Shown: positions 53,387 to 63,955 of the stretch, in pieces | Layout of the letters: each line of letters opens with the position of its first letter | How positions within the stretch are numbered: position 1 is the first letter of the stretch | Source of the DNA: an uncultured Eubacteriales bacterium | Lineage (GTDB): Bacteria > Bacillota > Clostridia > Oscillospirales > Acutalibacteraceae | DNA length: 64,000 nucleotides | Reading direction: 5' to 3' | NCBI GenBank assembly: GCA_934457115.1 | Contig: CAKSHI010000005.1 | Span: forward strand, 37,991 to 101,990 | The notes under the pieces: generated by a model | Database searches by the model: none | Seen by the model: the letters and a program-made list of their open reading frames with translations, nothing else | Told to the model about the DNA's origin: nothing | Program-made: the position numbers and the translations under genes

Positions 53387-54346
53387 ATGAGTTATCATGG
53401 TAGTGATATAAAAATTTTTACGGGAAATTCAAATCCAAAGTTAGCAAAGCAAATTGCAGATTGCCTTAATGTTTCATTAGGTAAGTCTGAGGTTAATACA
53501 TTTAGTGACGGTGAAATTGCAATCTCCTTGCAGGAGTCTGTAAGAGGATCCGATTGCTTTATAATTCAATCTACGTGCAATCCTGTTAACAACAATATAA
53601 TGGAACTTTTAATAATGATAGATGCAATGAAACGAGCATCTGCAGGAAGAATAACCGCAGTTATTCCGTACTTTGGATATGCAAGACAAGATAGAAAGGC
53701 AAAGGCTCGTGATCCGATCTCTGCTAAATTAGTTTCAGACTTAGTTGCGGCAGCAGGGGCCGACAGAGTTCTTACAATGGACTTGCACGCACCTCAAATA
53801 CAAGGTTTCTTTAATATACCTGTTGATCACTTGGTAGGGGCACCGTTAATGTCCTCCTATATCAAGAAAAAAATAAAAGACGATATAGACAATTATGTTG
53901 TAGTATCTCCTGACCTTGGTTCAGTTACAAGGACAAGGACATTTGCCGGCAAACTTGGCGTATCTTTAGCAATCATCGATAAAAGACGCCAAAGAGCAAA
54001 TGTATGCGAGGTTATGAATATTATAGGAGACGTTAAGGGTAAAAAAGTTTTGCTTGTAGATGATATGATCGATACAGCAGGTACACTTTGCAATGCAGCA
54101 AGTGCAATAATTGAAAAAGGCGGAGCAACTGAGGTTTACGCTTGTGCAACTCATGCGGTACTTTCCGGACCGGCAGTCGAAAGGATAAACAACAGTCCTA
54201 TAAAAGAGGTTATTCTTTTAGACACTATACCTGTTCCCGAGAGCAAGATGAGTGATAAGTTTACATTCCTTTCTACAGCTGCTTTGTTTGCAGAGGCTAT
54301 TGAGAGAATTTATGACGAACGTCCTGTTTCTCCTATGTTTGTTTAA
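53387..54346 (+). CDS. prs: Ribose-phosphate pyrophosphokinase
   Basis: Makes PRPP from ribose 5-phosphate and ATP. 319 residues: FTGNSNPKLAKQIA, FSDGEIAI, YFGYARQDRKAKARDPISAKLVSDL, TMDLHAPQIQGFF and the PRPP loop VDDMIDTAGT. The order glmU-prs-pth-mfd is the common Firmicutes arrangement. AAGGAGG 9 bases before the ATG. Confidence 0.97.
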   Translation: MSYHGSDIKIFTGNSNPKLAKQIADCLNVSLGKSEVNTFSDGEIAISLQESVRGSDCFIIQSTCNPVNNNIMELLIMIDAMKRASAGRITAVIPYFGYARQDRKAKARDPISAKLVSDLVAAAGADRVLTMDLHAPQIQGFFNIPVDHLVGAPLMSSYIKKKIKDDIDNYVVVSPDLGSVTRTRTFAGKLGVSLAIIDKRRQRANVCEVMNIIGDVKGKKVLLVDDMIDTAGTLCNAASAIIEKGGATEVYACATHAVLSGPAVERINNSPIKEVILLDTIPVPESKMSDKFTFLSTAALFAEAIERIYDERPVSPMFV

Positions 54347-54374
54347 AAAATAAATATTGTAATTTGGTATCTAA

Positions 54375-54401
54375 GGCGGGGCAGCTTAAAGCTGTGCCGC
54401 C
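54375..54401 (+). terminator. GC-rich hairpin between prs and pth
   Basis: 13-base arms with two central mismatches (54375-54387 with 54389-54401); no T run follows, so it may be an attenuator or RNA-stability element rather than a full terminator. Confidence 0.45.
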
Positions 54402-54439
54402 ATTAGCTCATATTTGGTAATTAAATTAGGAGGAAGATA

Positions 54440-55066
54440 ATGCCTGATATATTTAAACTATTTAAATTAATAGATTCGAGTAACAATAAACCGAGTGCTA
54501 TAGAATATTTGGTTGTAGGGCTTGGAAATCCCGGAAAAAAGTATGATAAAACAAGGCATAACGCAGGCTTTATGGCAATAGATTATATAAAAGATAAGCT
54601 TTGTGTTAAGACAGAAAAACAAAAGTTTAATGCCCTAGTATCAGAAGCGACAATTTCGGGAAAACGTGTACTATTATTGAAGCCTCAGACTTTTATGAAT
54701 CTAAGCGGACAATCTTTAGAGGAGGCTTGCGACTTTTACAAAATTCCTATAGAGAATGTTATAGTTATATATGATGACATTTCTCTTGAACCGGGTAAAA
54801 TACGGATAAGAAGAAAGGGAAGCGCAGGAGGACATAACGGAATTAAGAGTATTATATCCTCGTTAGACGGAGAAAACTTCCCAAGGATAAAGATAGGTGT
54901 TGGTAAAAAGCCTAATAAGGATTATGATCTTGCAAGTTGGGTTTTATCGGCCTTTTCTAAAGAAGATATGGAAGAGGTTTTGTGTTCATTGGATAAGGTA
55001 TATGAGTCTTTAAAACTTATTTTAGAAGACGATTATGAAAAGGCTATGAATTTATATAATTCATAA
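54440..55066 (+). CDS. pth: Peptidyl-tRNA hydrolase
   Basis: Recycles peptidyl-tRNA. 208 residues with LVVGLGNPGKKYDKTRHNAGF (catalytic His in RHNAG), KPQTFMNLSGQS and IYDDISLEPGKIRIRRKGSAGGHNGIKS. An unusual N-terminal extension of about 22 residues precedes the normal start region, but the ATG at 54440 has a strong GGAGG site. Upstream of mfd. Confidence 0.96.
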   Translation: MPDIFKLFKLIDSSNNKPSAIEYLVVGLGNPGKKYDKTRHNAGFMAIDYIKDKLCVKTEKQKFNALVSEATISGKRVLLLKPQTFMNLSGQSLEEACDFYKIPIENVIVIYDDISLEPGKIRIRRKGSAGGHNGIKSIISSLDGENFPRIKIGVGKKPNKDYDLASWVLSAFSKEDMEEVLCSLDKVYESLKLILEDDYEKAMNLYNS

Positions 55067-55093
55067 AAGAGAGCAATTAAAAGAAGGGTGGCA

Positions 55094-55129
55094 TTGAAAG
55101 CGGGAGTTATTCCTGCCTTAAATTTATGA
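55094..55129 (+). CDS. Possible 11-codon leader peptide overlapping the mfd start
   Basis: TTG at 55094, a few bases after AAGGGTGG, opens a reading frame MKAGVIPALNL whose TGA (55127-55129) overlaps the mfd ATG as ATGA. The mfd ATG itself has no close ribosome binding site, so translation may be coupled to this leader. Inference from sequence only. Confidence 0.35.
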   Translation: MKAGVIPALNL

Positions 55130-58100
55130 AATTTCTTAATGATATGTTTTTAAAATCTGATCGATATAAAGAAATTTTAGATTTTTCTTTAAAAAACAGC
55201 TTTCCCATTGGGGTGACCGGTGTTTCGGAAATTCATAAAGCTCATATTATTTATTCTCTTTGTTCAAATAAGAAGTGTCATGCGTTGGTTATTGCGGCGG
55301 ATGAAAATGAGGCTCAAAGACTTTCCAATGATATAACATCTATGGGTTTGTCTACGGCAGTGTATCCATATCGTGATTTCAATTTCCGCAATATTGATTC
55401 TATTTCTAAAGAATATGAACATAATCATTTAAGTGCTCTATTAAAGATAGTAAATGATGAGTGCGATGTTGTAATTTCGTGTATAGATGCGGCACTTGAA
55501 TATACGATAAATCCTGCACTTTTAAAGGAGAAAAGTATCACTTTGAGATGTGGGCAAAGGATTGAAATTAAAAGGCTTATCTCGCTTTTGGTTTCTTTAG
55601 GATATGAAAAGTATGATCAAGTAGACGGTGTGGGTCAGTTTGCGCTAAGGGGAGGAATAATTGATTTATTTCCCCCTGATTTTGAACAGCCTATAAGAGT
55701 AGAATTTTTTGGTGACGAGATAGATACAATGTCATCATTTGATACGTATACACAAAGACGTTCTGAACCTATCGATAAGATTGATTTATCTCCATCAAGT
55801 GAGATTTTTATAGACAATAAGGAACTGCTGATTTCTAAAATAGAGGATCTACTTAAATCTTGCAACGAAAAATCAAAATCTATATTGCAAAGTGAAATAG
55901 AAAAGCTTCAAAACAATATTATTCCTGCATCTATTGATAAATTTATTCCGTTTTTGGATAATAGTAAATCAACGCTGTTTGATTACTTTAGCGATGATGA
56001 TTTTATCTTTATCTCTGAGAACAGTAAAATAAAAGACAGGCTTCATTCTAATTTTGTTAGGTATTCAGAGGATCTAAAGGATTATCTTGAAGACGGAGTA
56101 TTGTGCCCGAGACTTACAAAGTATAGTGAAGATCTCTCATATTTAACGTCTAGGCTTTGTAATGCCAATCTTATATATTTAGATACGTTTATGCATAAAA
56201 CATATTCTACTGAGCTAAATAAGCAAGTAAATATATCATGTAAACCACTTAGCGTTTGGAATGGTAGTGTATCCTTGCTTTGTGATGATTTGAATTCAAA
56301 GGATATAGCTAATACGTATATAGTTATTTTAGCAGGGACAGAACGATCTGCTAAGTCCCTTGCAGAAGATTTAAGAGAAAAGGGCTTTAGCGTTTCATTT
56401 AAGGAAAGTGCTGAAACTTTAACAAAAGGTATAATTACGATAATACCCGGTGCACTATCTTCCGGTATGGAGTATGGGGATATACCGTTTTGTCTAATAA
56501 CACATGGTATTGTTTTGGCTTCGGCAAAGAAAAGAAAGAAGAATAAGCACAGTAAGGAAATATACAGTCTTGCAGAACTTTCAGAGGGAGATTATATTGT
56601 ACATATTTCCCATGGGATCGGAATGTTTGAAGGTATTCATAAGATGAATATACACGGGGTCGTAAAGGACTATATAAAGCTTCGTTATGCCAAGGGAGAT
56701 ATTCTTTATGTACCCGTTACGCAGCTTGATATGATTTCAAAGTATATAGGCTCGAAGGAAAGCTCTCAAGTAAAGCTTCATAAGCTTGGCGGGACTGAAT
56801 GGCAAAAAACTAAGTCTAGAGTAAGGACTGCTGTTAAAAGTATAGCTAAAGAACTTATAAAATTATATTCTGAAAGAATGAATTCAAAGGGCTTTGCATT
56901 TTCTGAGGATAATGAGTGGCAGAGAGATTTTGAAAACCATTTTGAATACGACGAAACGCCTGACCAACTTAATTGTATTAGTGAGATTAAGGCCGATATG
57001 CAAAGGCCTGTGCCCATGGAAAGACTTTTATGCGGTGATGTTGGGTTTGGAAAAACAGAAGTGGCGCTTAGGGCGGCATTTAAATGTGTCACTGATTCAA
57101 AGCAATGTGCCATTTTGGTTCCTACGACAATTCTTGCTATGCAGCATTACCAAACAATTTTAAGGCGATTTGAAGGTTTCCCTATAAAGATTGAACTATT
57201 ATCAAGGTTTAGAACTGCTAAACAACAAACTGAAATATTAAAGAAGTTGGAAAGAGGGGAGATCGATTTAATAGTAGGTACTCATCGTCTTGTATCGCAA
57301 GATATTAAATTTAGAGATTTAGGCCTTGTAATCATAGATGAGGAACAAAGATTTGGAGTTTCCCAAAAGGAGAGGTTTAAGGAAATGTGTAAAAACGTAG
57401 ATGTTCTTACACTTTCGGCTACTCCTATACCAAGGACATTAAATATGGCTATGTCAGGTATAAGGGATATGTCTACATTGGAAGAGGCTCCACAAAATAG
57501 ATATCCAGTTCAAACTTATGTGCTTGAATATGACTCTATGCTTATAAACGAAGCTATTAATAAGGAGCTTAGAAGAGGCGGTCAAGTCTACTTTTTGCAT
57601 AATAAGGTGGAGTCTATAGAAAGAGTAGCAACTTCTTTACAGCTTGAAAATCCAAATGCTAAGGTAGGTTTTGCTCATGGCAAGATGAGTGAATCTGAAC
57701 TTTCTGAGGTTTGGCGCAAGATGATGGAGCAGGAAATTAACGTGCTTGTTTGTACTACTATAATTGAAACAGGAATAGATCTTCCAAACGTAAACACTTT
57801 GATAATAAACAATGCGGATCATATGGGACTTTCTCAACTTCACCAATTAAGGGGTAGAGTGGGAAGGTCAAATAGACGAGCCTATGCTTATTTAACATTT
57901 AAGAGGAATAAGGTTTTAACTGAAATCTCACAAAAAAGGTTGGAAGCCATAAAAGAGTTTACGGAGTTTGGTTCAGGTTTTAAAATTGCGATGAGGGATA
58001 TGGAACTTAGAGGAGCGGGAAATATCCTGGGAGCAGAACAACACGGACATATGGAGGATGTTGGATATGATATGTATCTTAAGCTTTTGGAACAAGCAGT

Positions 58101-58572
58101 AAACGAAGAAAAGGGCTTAAAGACATCTAACTATGAGCTTGAATGTCTAATAGACCTAAATGTGCAAGCACATATACCTGAAAGTTATATCAGCAATTTA
58201 AGCCAAAGGCTTGATATTTATCGTAGAATTTCCGATATAAGGACAAAGGAAGACTCGCTTGATGTTATAGACGAGATTATTGATAGATTTGGAGATATGC
58301 CAAGTGCCGTAAAAGGTCTCATAGATATTGCTTTGATAAGGAATACGGCGGCATCATTGGGAATCTATGAAATTAAACAAAATCAAAATACGGTTAATCT
58401 ATACCAAAAAAATATAGATATGAAGCAAGTTGCCTTGATAATAAGAGAATCAAAACACAAGATAATGGTAAATGCAGGCGCAAGACCGTACATTTCTATA
58501 AAATTAGAGCCTAATGTAGGATCCATTGATGCTATAAAAGATGTTTTATCTATTCCGTTTGAGCAAAAATGA
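55126..58572 (+). CDS. mfd: Transcription-repair coupling factor Mfd
   Basis: Removes stalled RNA polymerase and recruits UvrA. 1148 residues: UvrB-like N-terminal modules, RNA-polymerase interaction domain (EGDYIVHISHGIGMFEGI), and RecG-like translocase with Walker A CGDVGFGKTEVA, DEEQRFGV, LSATPIPRTLNMA, TIIETGIDLPN and QLRGRVGRS, then the C-terminal D7 region with EQHGHMEDVGYDMY. The ATG lacks a near ribosome site; the AAGGGTGG lies about 35 bases upstream in front of a possible leader peptide. The reading frame stays open upstream and an ATT there is another possible start. Confidence 0.97.
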   Translation: MKFLNDMFLKSDRYKEILDFSLKNSFPIGVTGVSEIHKAHIIYSLCSNKKCHALVIAADENEAQRLSNDITSMGLSTAVYPYRDFNFRNIDSISKEYEHNHLSALLKIVNDECDVVISCIDAALEYTINPALLKEKSITLRCGQRIEIKRLISLLVSLGYEKYDQVDGVGQFALRGGIIDLFPPDFEQPIRVEFFGDEIDTMSSFDTYTQRRSEPIDKIDLSPSSEIFIDNKELLISKIEDLLKSCNEKSKSILQSEIEKLQNNIIPASIDKFIPFLDNSKSTLFDYFSDDDFIFISENSKIKDRLHSNFVRYSEDLKDYLEDGVLCPRLTKYSEDLSYLTSRLCNANLIYLDTFMHKTYSTELNKQVNISCKPLSVWNGSVSLLCDDLNSKDIANTYIVILAGTERSAKSLAEDLREKGFSVSFKESAETLTKGIITIIPGALSSGMEYGDIPFCLITHGIVLASAKKRKKNKHSKEIYSLAELSEGDYIVHISHGIGMFEGIHKMNIHGVVKDYIKLRYAKGDILYVPVTQLDMISKYIGSKESSQVKLHKLGGTEWQKTKSRVRTAVKSIAKELIKLYSERMNSKGFAFSEDNEWQRDFENHFEYDETPDQLNCISEIKADMQRPVPMERLLCGDVGFGKTEVALRAAFKCVTDSKQCAILVPTTILAMQHYQTILRRFEGFPIKIELLSRFRTAKQQTEILKKLERGEIDLIVGTHRLVSQDIKFRDLGLVIIDEEQRFGVSQKERFKEMCKNVDVLTLSATPIPRTLNMAMSGIRDMSTLEEAPQNRYPVQTYVLEYDSMLINEAINKELRRGGQVYFLHNKVESIERVATSLQLENPNAKVGFAHGKMSESELSEVWRKMMEQEINVLVCTTIIETGIDLPNVNTLIINNADHMGLSQLHQLRGRVGRSNRRAYAYLTFKRNKVLTEISQKRLEAIKEFTEFGSGFKIAMRDMELRGAGNILGAEQHGHMEDVGYDMYLKLLEQAVNEEKGLKTSNYELECLIDLNVQAHIPESYISNLSQRLDIYRRISDIRTKEDSLDVIDEIIDRFGDMPSAVKGLIDIALIRNTAASLGIYEIKQNQNTVNLYQKNIDMKQVALIIRESKHKIMVNAGARPYISIKLEPNVGSIDAIKDVLSIPFEQK

Positions 58573-58644
58573 TAGACAAAATCGGATATTAAATGTATAA
58601 TTACAAATAGTATGAATTTAAAAATTGAGGAGGAATATAATCTA

Positions 58645-59778
58645 ATGAACGTAATAAAAAGATCTTTGTCATGTATTTTAGCTATTGCCCTTATGATGGG
58701 TTTGACTTCTTGTTCGGATAATTCGTGGAGCATGAAGACAGGTAACACCTCTCTTAATATTGGAACGTATATTTACTATATGAATGCAGCGTACAACAAG
58801 GCTGCGTCGAAGGTTGAGAACGGGGGCTCGGATATTTTGAGTCAAACGATAGAGGATAAATCCGGGACAGATTATGTAAAGGATGAAGCTTTACTATCGT
58901 GTAAAAAACTTATCGCAACTGAAAATATGTTTGATGAAATGGGATTGTCTATATCAGATGAAGAGGCTGCCCAAGCAGATAAGGATACTAATACACTTTG
59001 GAAGTCCTATGGTACGATATACGAGAGCTTAGGCATAGCTAAGGATTCTTTCCATAGGGCCTATACGATGTATAACTTGAAATATTCTAAGATATTAAAT
59101 GCTAAATATGGCGAAGAAGGATCAGAAAAGATATCAGATGATGAAATAAAGTCATATTTTACTGATCACTACACAAGTTATTCGTATTTTTCTAAGGATA
59201 TGTCAAGTGCAGATTCTAATGTAACTACAAGGGAGCTTGAATCCGATGAGGAAGCTGACAGAGTAATGCAGGAAATAGAATCAGGATCAAGTGAATACAA
59301 TAATGGTTCGTCAGATGAGGCTAACAGTGTAGAAAATGTATCAAAGGATTTTGAGGATTATTCCAATAAGATCAATGACGGTACAGATTATGAGGATGTA
59401 TTCGATGAATTTAAGAATAAGTATTCAGAATCTGATGACAAAAACATATCAACTATAGAAAACTTAGAGAGTACAAATAGAAACTCTCTACCGAATGATG
59501 TATTAGATTCTCTAAAGGGTCTTGAACCATTAAAATCTGCAGCATATAATTCTTCAGAGGGATCACTATATGTTATATATAAACATGACATCAACAGTGA
59601 TGTTTCGTTTTTAGATACTGATTCAAATAAGACTCAAGTTAAGAATGAATGTATTTATGAGAAGTTAGATAATGCTGTAAAGGATTTAGCATCTAACTTA
59701 GAAGTGGAAATAAATCAAAAGGCTATTAATAAGTATTCTCCATCGATTATTGAAAACAAATATAAGTCCAAAAAATAA
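58645..59778 (+). CDS. SurA/PrsA-like foldase lipoprotein
   Basis: 377 residues: signal peptide with lipobox LTSC, an N-terminal helical chaperone region (TSLNIGTYIYYMNAAYNKA, LIATENMFDEMGLSISDEEAAQADK) like SurA_N/PrsA, and a highly acidic, Ser/Asp/Glu-rich central part. A clear parvulin (PpiC) signature is not visible, so it may be a chaperone without isomerase activity. GAGGAGG precedes the ATG at 58645. Such genes commonly follow mfd in Clostridia. Confidence 0.78.
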   Translation: MNVIKRSLSCILAIALMMGLTSCSDNSWSMKTGNTSLNIGTYIYYMNAAYNKAASKVENGGSDILSQTIEDKSGTDYVKDEALLSCKKLIATENMFDEMGLSISDEEAAQADKDTNTLWKSYGTIYESLGIAKDSFHRAYTMYNLKYSKILNAKYGEEGSEKISDDEIKSYFTDHYTSYSYFSKDMSSADSNVTTRELESDEEADRVMQEIESGSSEYNNGSSDEANSVENVSKDFEDYSNKINDGTDYEDVFDEFKNKYSESDDKNISTIENLESTNRNSLPNDVLDSLKGLEPLKSAAYNSSEGSLYVIYKHDINSDVSFLDTDSNKTQVKNECIYEKLDNAVKDLASNLEVEINQKAINKYSPSIIENKYKSKK

Positions 59779-59818
59779 TTATTTAATTTTACTATGTATT
59801 ATTAATATTATTTTCATA

Positions 59819-59868
59819 GAGGCTTTATTGTGTAGACGTGAAAACCTACATAATAAGGCCTTTTTATT
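59819..59868 (+). terminator. Terminator after the foldase-like gene
   Basis: 16-base arms closing with AGGC/GCCT with G-U pairs, followed by TTTTTATTT. Confidence 0.8.
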
Positions 59869-59886
59869 TGTTATATAATAAAAAAA

Positions 59887-59920
59887 TTAGATCCTAAGGG
59901 GGTTCTTCCTTAGGATCTAA
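59887..59920 (-). terminator. Terminator after gpmI
   Basis: Perfect 13-bp stem (59887-59899 with 59908-59920); on the minus strand it is followed by a T run. Confidence 0.85.
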
Positions 59921-60004
59921 CTATTAGATAGTAATATTTTAATCTCTTTAAATCTATTATTTAATTTGCTATTTTGTATTCTTTACAAATTTAGAGGTGG
60001 TCGT

Positions 60005-61804
60005 TTATTTATTGGACTGATGTTTTCTTTTTTTTCGAGGAATAAGTTTTTTAGGAATGCTGGATTCATCTATAAGTTCTTTAGAAACTTCCATGCCATT
60101 ATTATCATGTATTTCCGGTATATCATTGGATGAAGTTTCGGCTTTGCTGTCAGAGTCAGTACTTTGGTCTGTAGGTTCTTCATTATCGTCAGTGCCTAGA
60201 GATTCAGCGTTTTGGATATCTTCATCATGTGTTATATTTTCAGGTTCAACTTTATTATCCTCAATCTCCTTATCACCATTAATAGGAGATTGAGAAGCAA
60301 TGAGGCTTTGGCCATCCATTTCCTCCGGCTTAGGAAGACCTAAGATTTCAAGCATGGTTGGTGCAATGTCGCAAAGTCTGCCGCCCTTATTTAGAGCACA
60401 GTCATATCCAACAACACAGAATGGAACAGGATTTGTTGTATGTGCTGTAAACGGAGAACCATTTTCGGCAACCATTTTATCAGCATTTCCATGGTCTGCG
60501 GTTATAAGGGTAATTCCTCCTACTTTTTCCATAGCCTCGATAACTCTTCCTATGCAGGTATCAACAGCTTCTACAGCCTTAACGGCAGCCTCAAATACGC
60601 CTGTATGGCCTACCATGTCGCAGTTGGCATAATTTAATATGATAACGTCGTACTTTCCACTTTCGATTCTTTGAACTAGGTTATCAGTTACCTCATAAGC
60701 GCTCATTTCGGGTTGAAGATCGTAGGTTGCGACCTTAGGGGAGTGGATAAGGACTCTATCTTCACCCGGGTAGCTTTCTTCGATTCCACCGTTAAAGAAG
60801 AAGGTTACATGGGCATACTTTTCAGTCTCGGCTATACGAAGTTGGGTAAGTCCTTTATTTGATATATATTCTCCAAATGTATTTTTTAAGGTTTGGGGTT
60901 TGAAGGCAACAGATACATTTGGTAAGGTCTCATCATATTGTGTCATGCAGACATAATTTAATGGGAAAAATCCTAGTTTACGCTTAAATCCTGAGAATTT
61001 AGGGTCGACAAGAGATCTTGTTATTTCTCTTGCTCTGTCGGGTCTGAAATTAAAGAAAATTACAGAGTCGTTTGGTTTTATTTTTGCACCTAAGGTACAT
61101 ATTGTAGGTACTACAAATTCATCAGTGACTTTGCTTGCGTAAGATTTTTCAACAGCTTCGATTGGGTTATAACAGCGTAGACCAATTCCATAAACCATTG
61201 CTGAATAAGCTTTTTCTACTCTTTCAAAGCGGTTATCTCTGTCCATTGAGTAATATCTACCCATGATTGTAGCAATCTTTCCTACGCCGATTTCAGCTAT
61301 TTTATTTTGGCATTCTTCTAAATATTCTTTAGCTGAAGTTGGAGGGGTATCTCTTCCATCAAGCATAGCGTGGATATATACTTTTTCCAAACCTTTTCTT
61401 TTGGCAAGTTCAAGTAAAGCATATAGATGGTCTTTATGGCTATGAACTCCACCGTCGGAAAGAAGTCCCATAATATGAAGGGATGTACCGTTTTCGATAG
61501 CCTTATCTATAGCGTTGTTGATCGCTTCGTTTTCAAAAAAGCTTTCGTCTTCAATAGCTTTGCTTATTCTTGTGAGCTCTTGATAAACAACTCTGCCGGC
61601 ACCTATATTTGTGTGGCCAACCTCTGAATTACCCATTTGACCTCCGGGAAGTCCTACATCCATCCCGGAAGCACCTATTTGAGTTATGGGATTATTAGAA
61701 AAAATCTTATCAATATTGGGTGTGTTTGCGCTTTTTATTGCATTACCTTTTTCTTCTGCTATTCCAAATCCATCTAAAATCATAAGAAGAAGTGGTTTTT
61801 TCAT
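60005..61804 (-). CDS. gpmI: 2,3-bisphosphoglycerate-independent phosphoglycerate mutase with acidic C-terminal extension
   Basis: Mn2+-dependent interconversion of 3- and 2-phosphoglycerate. The first about 500 residues are a normal Gpm[22 protein letters not shown] (catalytic Ser), [42 protein letters not shown] and TADHGNAD, ending [15 protein letters not shown]. About 97 further residues, rich in Asp, Glu, Ser and Asn with a basic end ([12 protein letters not shown]), are not part of the known fold. ATG at 61804 with GGGGGA upstream. Last gene of the pgk-tpiA-gpmI group. Confidence 0.95.
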   Translation of the reverse strand: MKKPLLLMILDGFGIAEEKGNAIKSANTPNIDKIFSNNPITQIGASGMDVGLPGGQMGNSEVGHTNIGAGRVVYQELTRISKAIEDESFFENEAINNAIDKAIENGTSLHIMGLLSDGGVHSHKDHLYALLELAKRKGLEKVYIHAMLDGRDTPPTSAKEYLEECQNKIAEIGVGKIATIMGRYYSMDRDNRFERVEKAYSAMVYGIGLRCYNPIEAVEKSYASKVTDEFVVPTICTLGAKIKPNDSVIFFNFRPDRAREITRSLVDPKFSGFKRKLGFFPLNYVCMTQYDETLPNVSVAFKPQTLKNTFGEYISNKGLTQLRIAETEKYAHVTFFFNGGIEESYPGEDRVLIHSPKVATYDLQPEMSAYEVTDNLVQRIESGKYDVIILNYANCDMVGHTGVFEAAVKAVEAVDTCIGRVIEAMEKVGGITLITADHGNADKMVAENGSPFTAHTTNPVPFCVVGYDCALNKGGRLCDIAPTMLEILGLPKPEEMDGQSLIASQSPINGDKEIEDNKVEPENITHDEDIQNAESLGTDDNEEPTDQSTDSDSKAETSSNDIPEIHDNNGMEVSKELIDESSIPKKLIPRKKRKHQSNK

Positions 61805-61840
61805 AATAAATATTTCCCCCTTTAATAAATACAAGAAAGT

Positions 61841-61856
61841 TACCTTTATAAAGGTA
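61841..61856. other. 16-bp perfect palindrome between tpiA and gpmI
   Basis: TACCTTTATAAAGGTA at 61841-61856 in an 81-base gap; too short a stem for a strong terminator, possibly an operator or an RNA processing hairpin. Confidence 0.4.
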
Positions 61857-61885
61857 CATAGATTGTAAAGAATTAAATTTTTTAT

Positions 61886-62653
61886 TTATCTACTTGCGGC
61901 TTTTACTATTAACGAGAAGTCTTGAGCTTTTAATGAAGCTCCGCCTATTAATCCTCCGTCAACATCTTTTTGATCTAGGAGTTCTTCGGCATTTTTTGCA
62001 TTCATAGATCCACCATATTGGATAGTAGTTGTTTCTGCACTTGCCTTGTCATAAAGTTCACAAAGAACGTTTCTAATAGTTGAACAAACTTCATTTGCTT
62101 GAGCGGATGTAGCTGTTTTACCTGTTCCAATAGCCCATATAGGTTCATATGCTATTATGATATTTTTAAGATCTTGTTTGGATATATCTTTAAGAGCGAT
62201 TTTTGTTTGGATTGATACAGTTTCACTTGTGATTCCATTTTCACGTTCTTCCAGTGATTCACCTACGCAAATAATAACCTTTAATCCTGCTTTTAATGCA
62301 GCTTTAACTCGTTTATTTACGGTTTCGTTTGTTTCTCCAAAATAAGATCTTCTTTCACTATGCCCTATAATGACATATTCTACTCCTATAGAAGTAAGCA
62401 TAGAAGGGGAAATCTCGCCGGTATATGCGCCGCTTTCCTCCCAATGACAGTTTTCGGCTCCGACCTTAATATTTGAACCCTTAGTAGCCTCGACAGCTGT
62501 TTCTAAGTCAATATATGGGGTACATACAACTACTTCACAATCAGCGTTTTCAACTAGAGGTTTGATTTCTTCGATGAGTGCTTTTGCCTCTTTAGGGTTT
62601 TTGTTCATCTTCCAATTGCCTGCAATTACGGCTTTTCTAAGTTGCTTTTGCAT
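61886..62653 (-). CDS. tpiA: Triose-phosphate isomerase
   Basis: Interconverts dihydroxyacetone phosphate and glyceraldehyde 3-phosphate. 255 residues: AGNWKMN (Lys), IIGHSERR (catalytic His), [11 protein letters not shown] (catalytic Glu), GGSMNAKN and GGLIGGASL. The ATG at 62653 is chosen because GGAGG lies 8 bases upstream; an in-frame ATG 15 bases earlier precedes that site. Confidence 0.97.
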   Translation of the reverse strand: MQKQLRKAVIAGNWKMNKNPKEAKALIEEIKPLVENADCEVVVCTPYIDLETAVEATKGSNIKVGAENCHWEESGAYTGEISPSMLTSIGVEYVIIGHSERRSYFGETNETVNKRVKAALKAGLKVIICVGESLEERENGITSETVSIQTKIALKDISKQDLKNIIIAYEPIWAIGTGKTATSAQANEVCSTIRNVLCELYDKASAETTTIQYGGSMNAKNAEELLDQKDVDGGLIGGASLKAQDFSLIVKAASR

Positions 62654-62713
62654 AAAAGTTTCCTCCAAATATATTTTGCTAAGATGTTTATATAAAAAAT
62701 ATTAATATATACC

Positions 62714-62746
62714 TATACGCCAGGACTGACATAGACCTAGCGTATA
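62714..62746 (-). other. Hairpin in the pgk-tpiA gap
   Basis: TATACGC pairs with GCGTATA (62714-62720, 62740-62746), with AGG/CCT inside, in the 105-base gap. There is no T run, so it is probably an mRNA stability or attenuation hairpin. Confidence 0.4.
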
Positions 62747-62758
62747 TTTTAAGGTTAG

Positions 62759-63955
62759 TTATTCTTTGTCATTAAGAGCGGATATTCCCGGAAGTTCTTT
62801 TCCTTCTAAGAATTTAAGAGAAGCGCCACCGCCTGTTGATATATGAGTCATCTTATCGGCAAATCCTAATTTTTCTACAGCTGCTGCTGAATCTCCTCCA
62901 CCGATTATTGAGATAGCTCCACTTTCAGCTACAGCTCTTGCTACAGCATTAGTTCCGCTTGCAAATTTTTCCCATTCTGAAACGCCCATTGGTCCGTTCC
63001 ATACTACAGTGCCTGCACCCTTGATAGCATCTGCAAATAATTTTTCGGTTTTAGGTCCAATATCAAGACCCATCCAACCTGCAGGCATTCTGCCGGCAAT
63101 TACAGTCATAGATGGGGTGTTAGGATCATATTCTTTTCCGGCTCTATTGTCTACTGGCAATAATAGGTTAACATTTTTTTCTTTAGCTTGGTTCATTATG
63201 TCCTTAGCTAAGTCTAGTTTATCATTTTCGCAAAGAGATGTACCGATAGCATATCCCATAGCCTTCATAAATGTATAAGCCATACCACCGCCTATTATTA
63301 AGGTATCAACCTTGTCTAATAGATTGTTGATAACTCCGATTTTGTCAGAGACTTTAGCTCCGCCCAAAATGGAGACAAACGGACGCTTAGGATCCTTTAG
63401 AGCTTGACCCATTATGGAAATCTCTTTTTTAATTAGGAATCCGCATACAGCAGGTAGATATTTTGCAACACCTTCTGTAGACGCATGAGCTCTATGAGCT
63501 GTACCAAATGCATCGTTTACATAAATTTCAGCAAGTGATGCTAACTCTTGAGCGAACTCAGGGTCGTTTTCTTCTTCTTCCTTGTGGAAACGAACATTTT
63601 CTAAAAGTTCAACTTGGCCTTCTTCTAAGGATTCTGCTATACTTTTAGCACTTTCACCGATTACGTCTTTAGCCATTTTAACTTCAAAGCCTAAGACTTT
63701 AGATAGATATTCAGCAACAGGAGCTAAAGAGAATTTTGGATTAAATTCTCCCTTTGGTCTGCCTAGGTGAGAGCATAGAATAACTTTTGCATTGTGGTCT
63801 AGCAAATAATTGATAGTTTTCATTGCTTCATCTATTCTTTTGGTATCTGATATATTACCTTCTTCATCAAACGGTACATTGAAGTCACATCTAACAAGAA
63901 CTTTTTTACCGTTTACATCAATATCTTCGACACTTTTTTTATTTAAATAATCCAT
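62759..63955 (-). CDS. pgk: Phosphoglycerate kinase
   Basis: Transfers phosphate from 1,3-bisphosphoglycerate to ADP. 398 residues: [58 protein letters not shown] and [19 protein letters not shown] before the ATG. gapA is expected further right, outside the window. Confidence 0.98.
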   Translation of the reverse strand: MDYLNKKSVEDIDVNGKKVLVRCDFNVPFDEEGNISDTKRIDEAMKTINYLLDHNAKVILCSHLGRPKGEFNPKFSLAPVAEYLSKVLGFEVKMAKDVIGESAKSIAESLEEGQVELLENVRFHKEEEENDPEFAQELASLAEIYVNDAFGTAHRAHASTEGVAKYLPAVCGFLIKKEISIMGQALKDPKRPFVSILGGAKVSDKIGVINNLLDKVDTLIIGGGMAYTFMKAMGYAIGTSLCENDKLDLAKDIMNQAKEKNVNLLLPVDNRAGKEYDPNTPSMTVIAGRMPAGWMGLDIGPKTEKLFADAIKGAGTVVWNGPMGVSEWEKFASGTNAVARAVAESGAISIIGGGDSAAAVEKLGFADKMTHISTGGGASLKFLEGKELPGISALNDKE

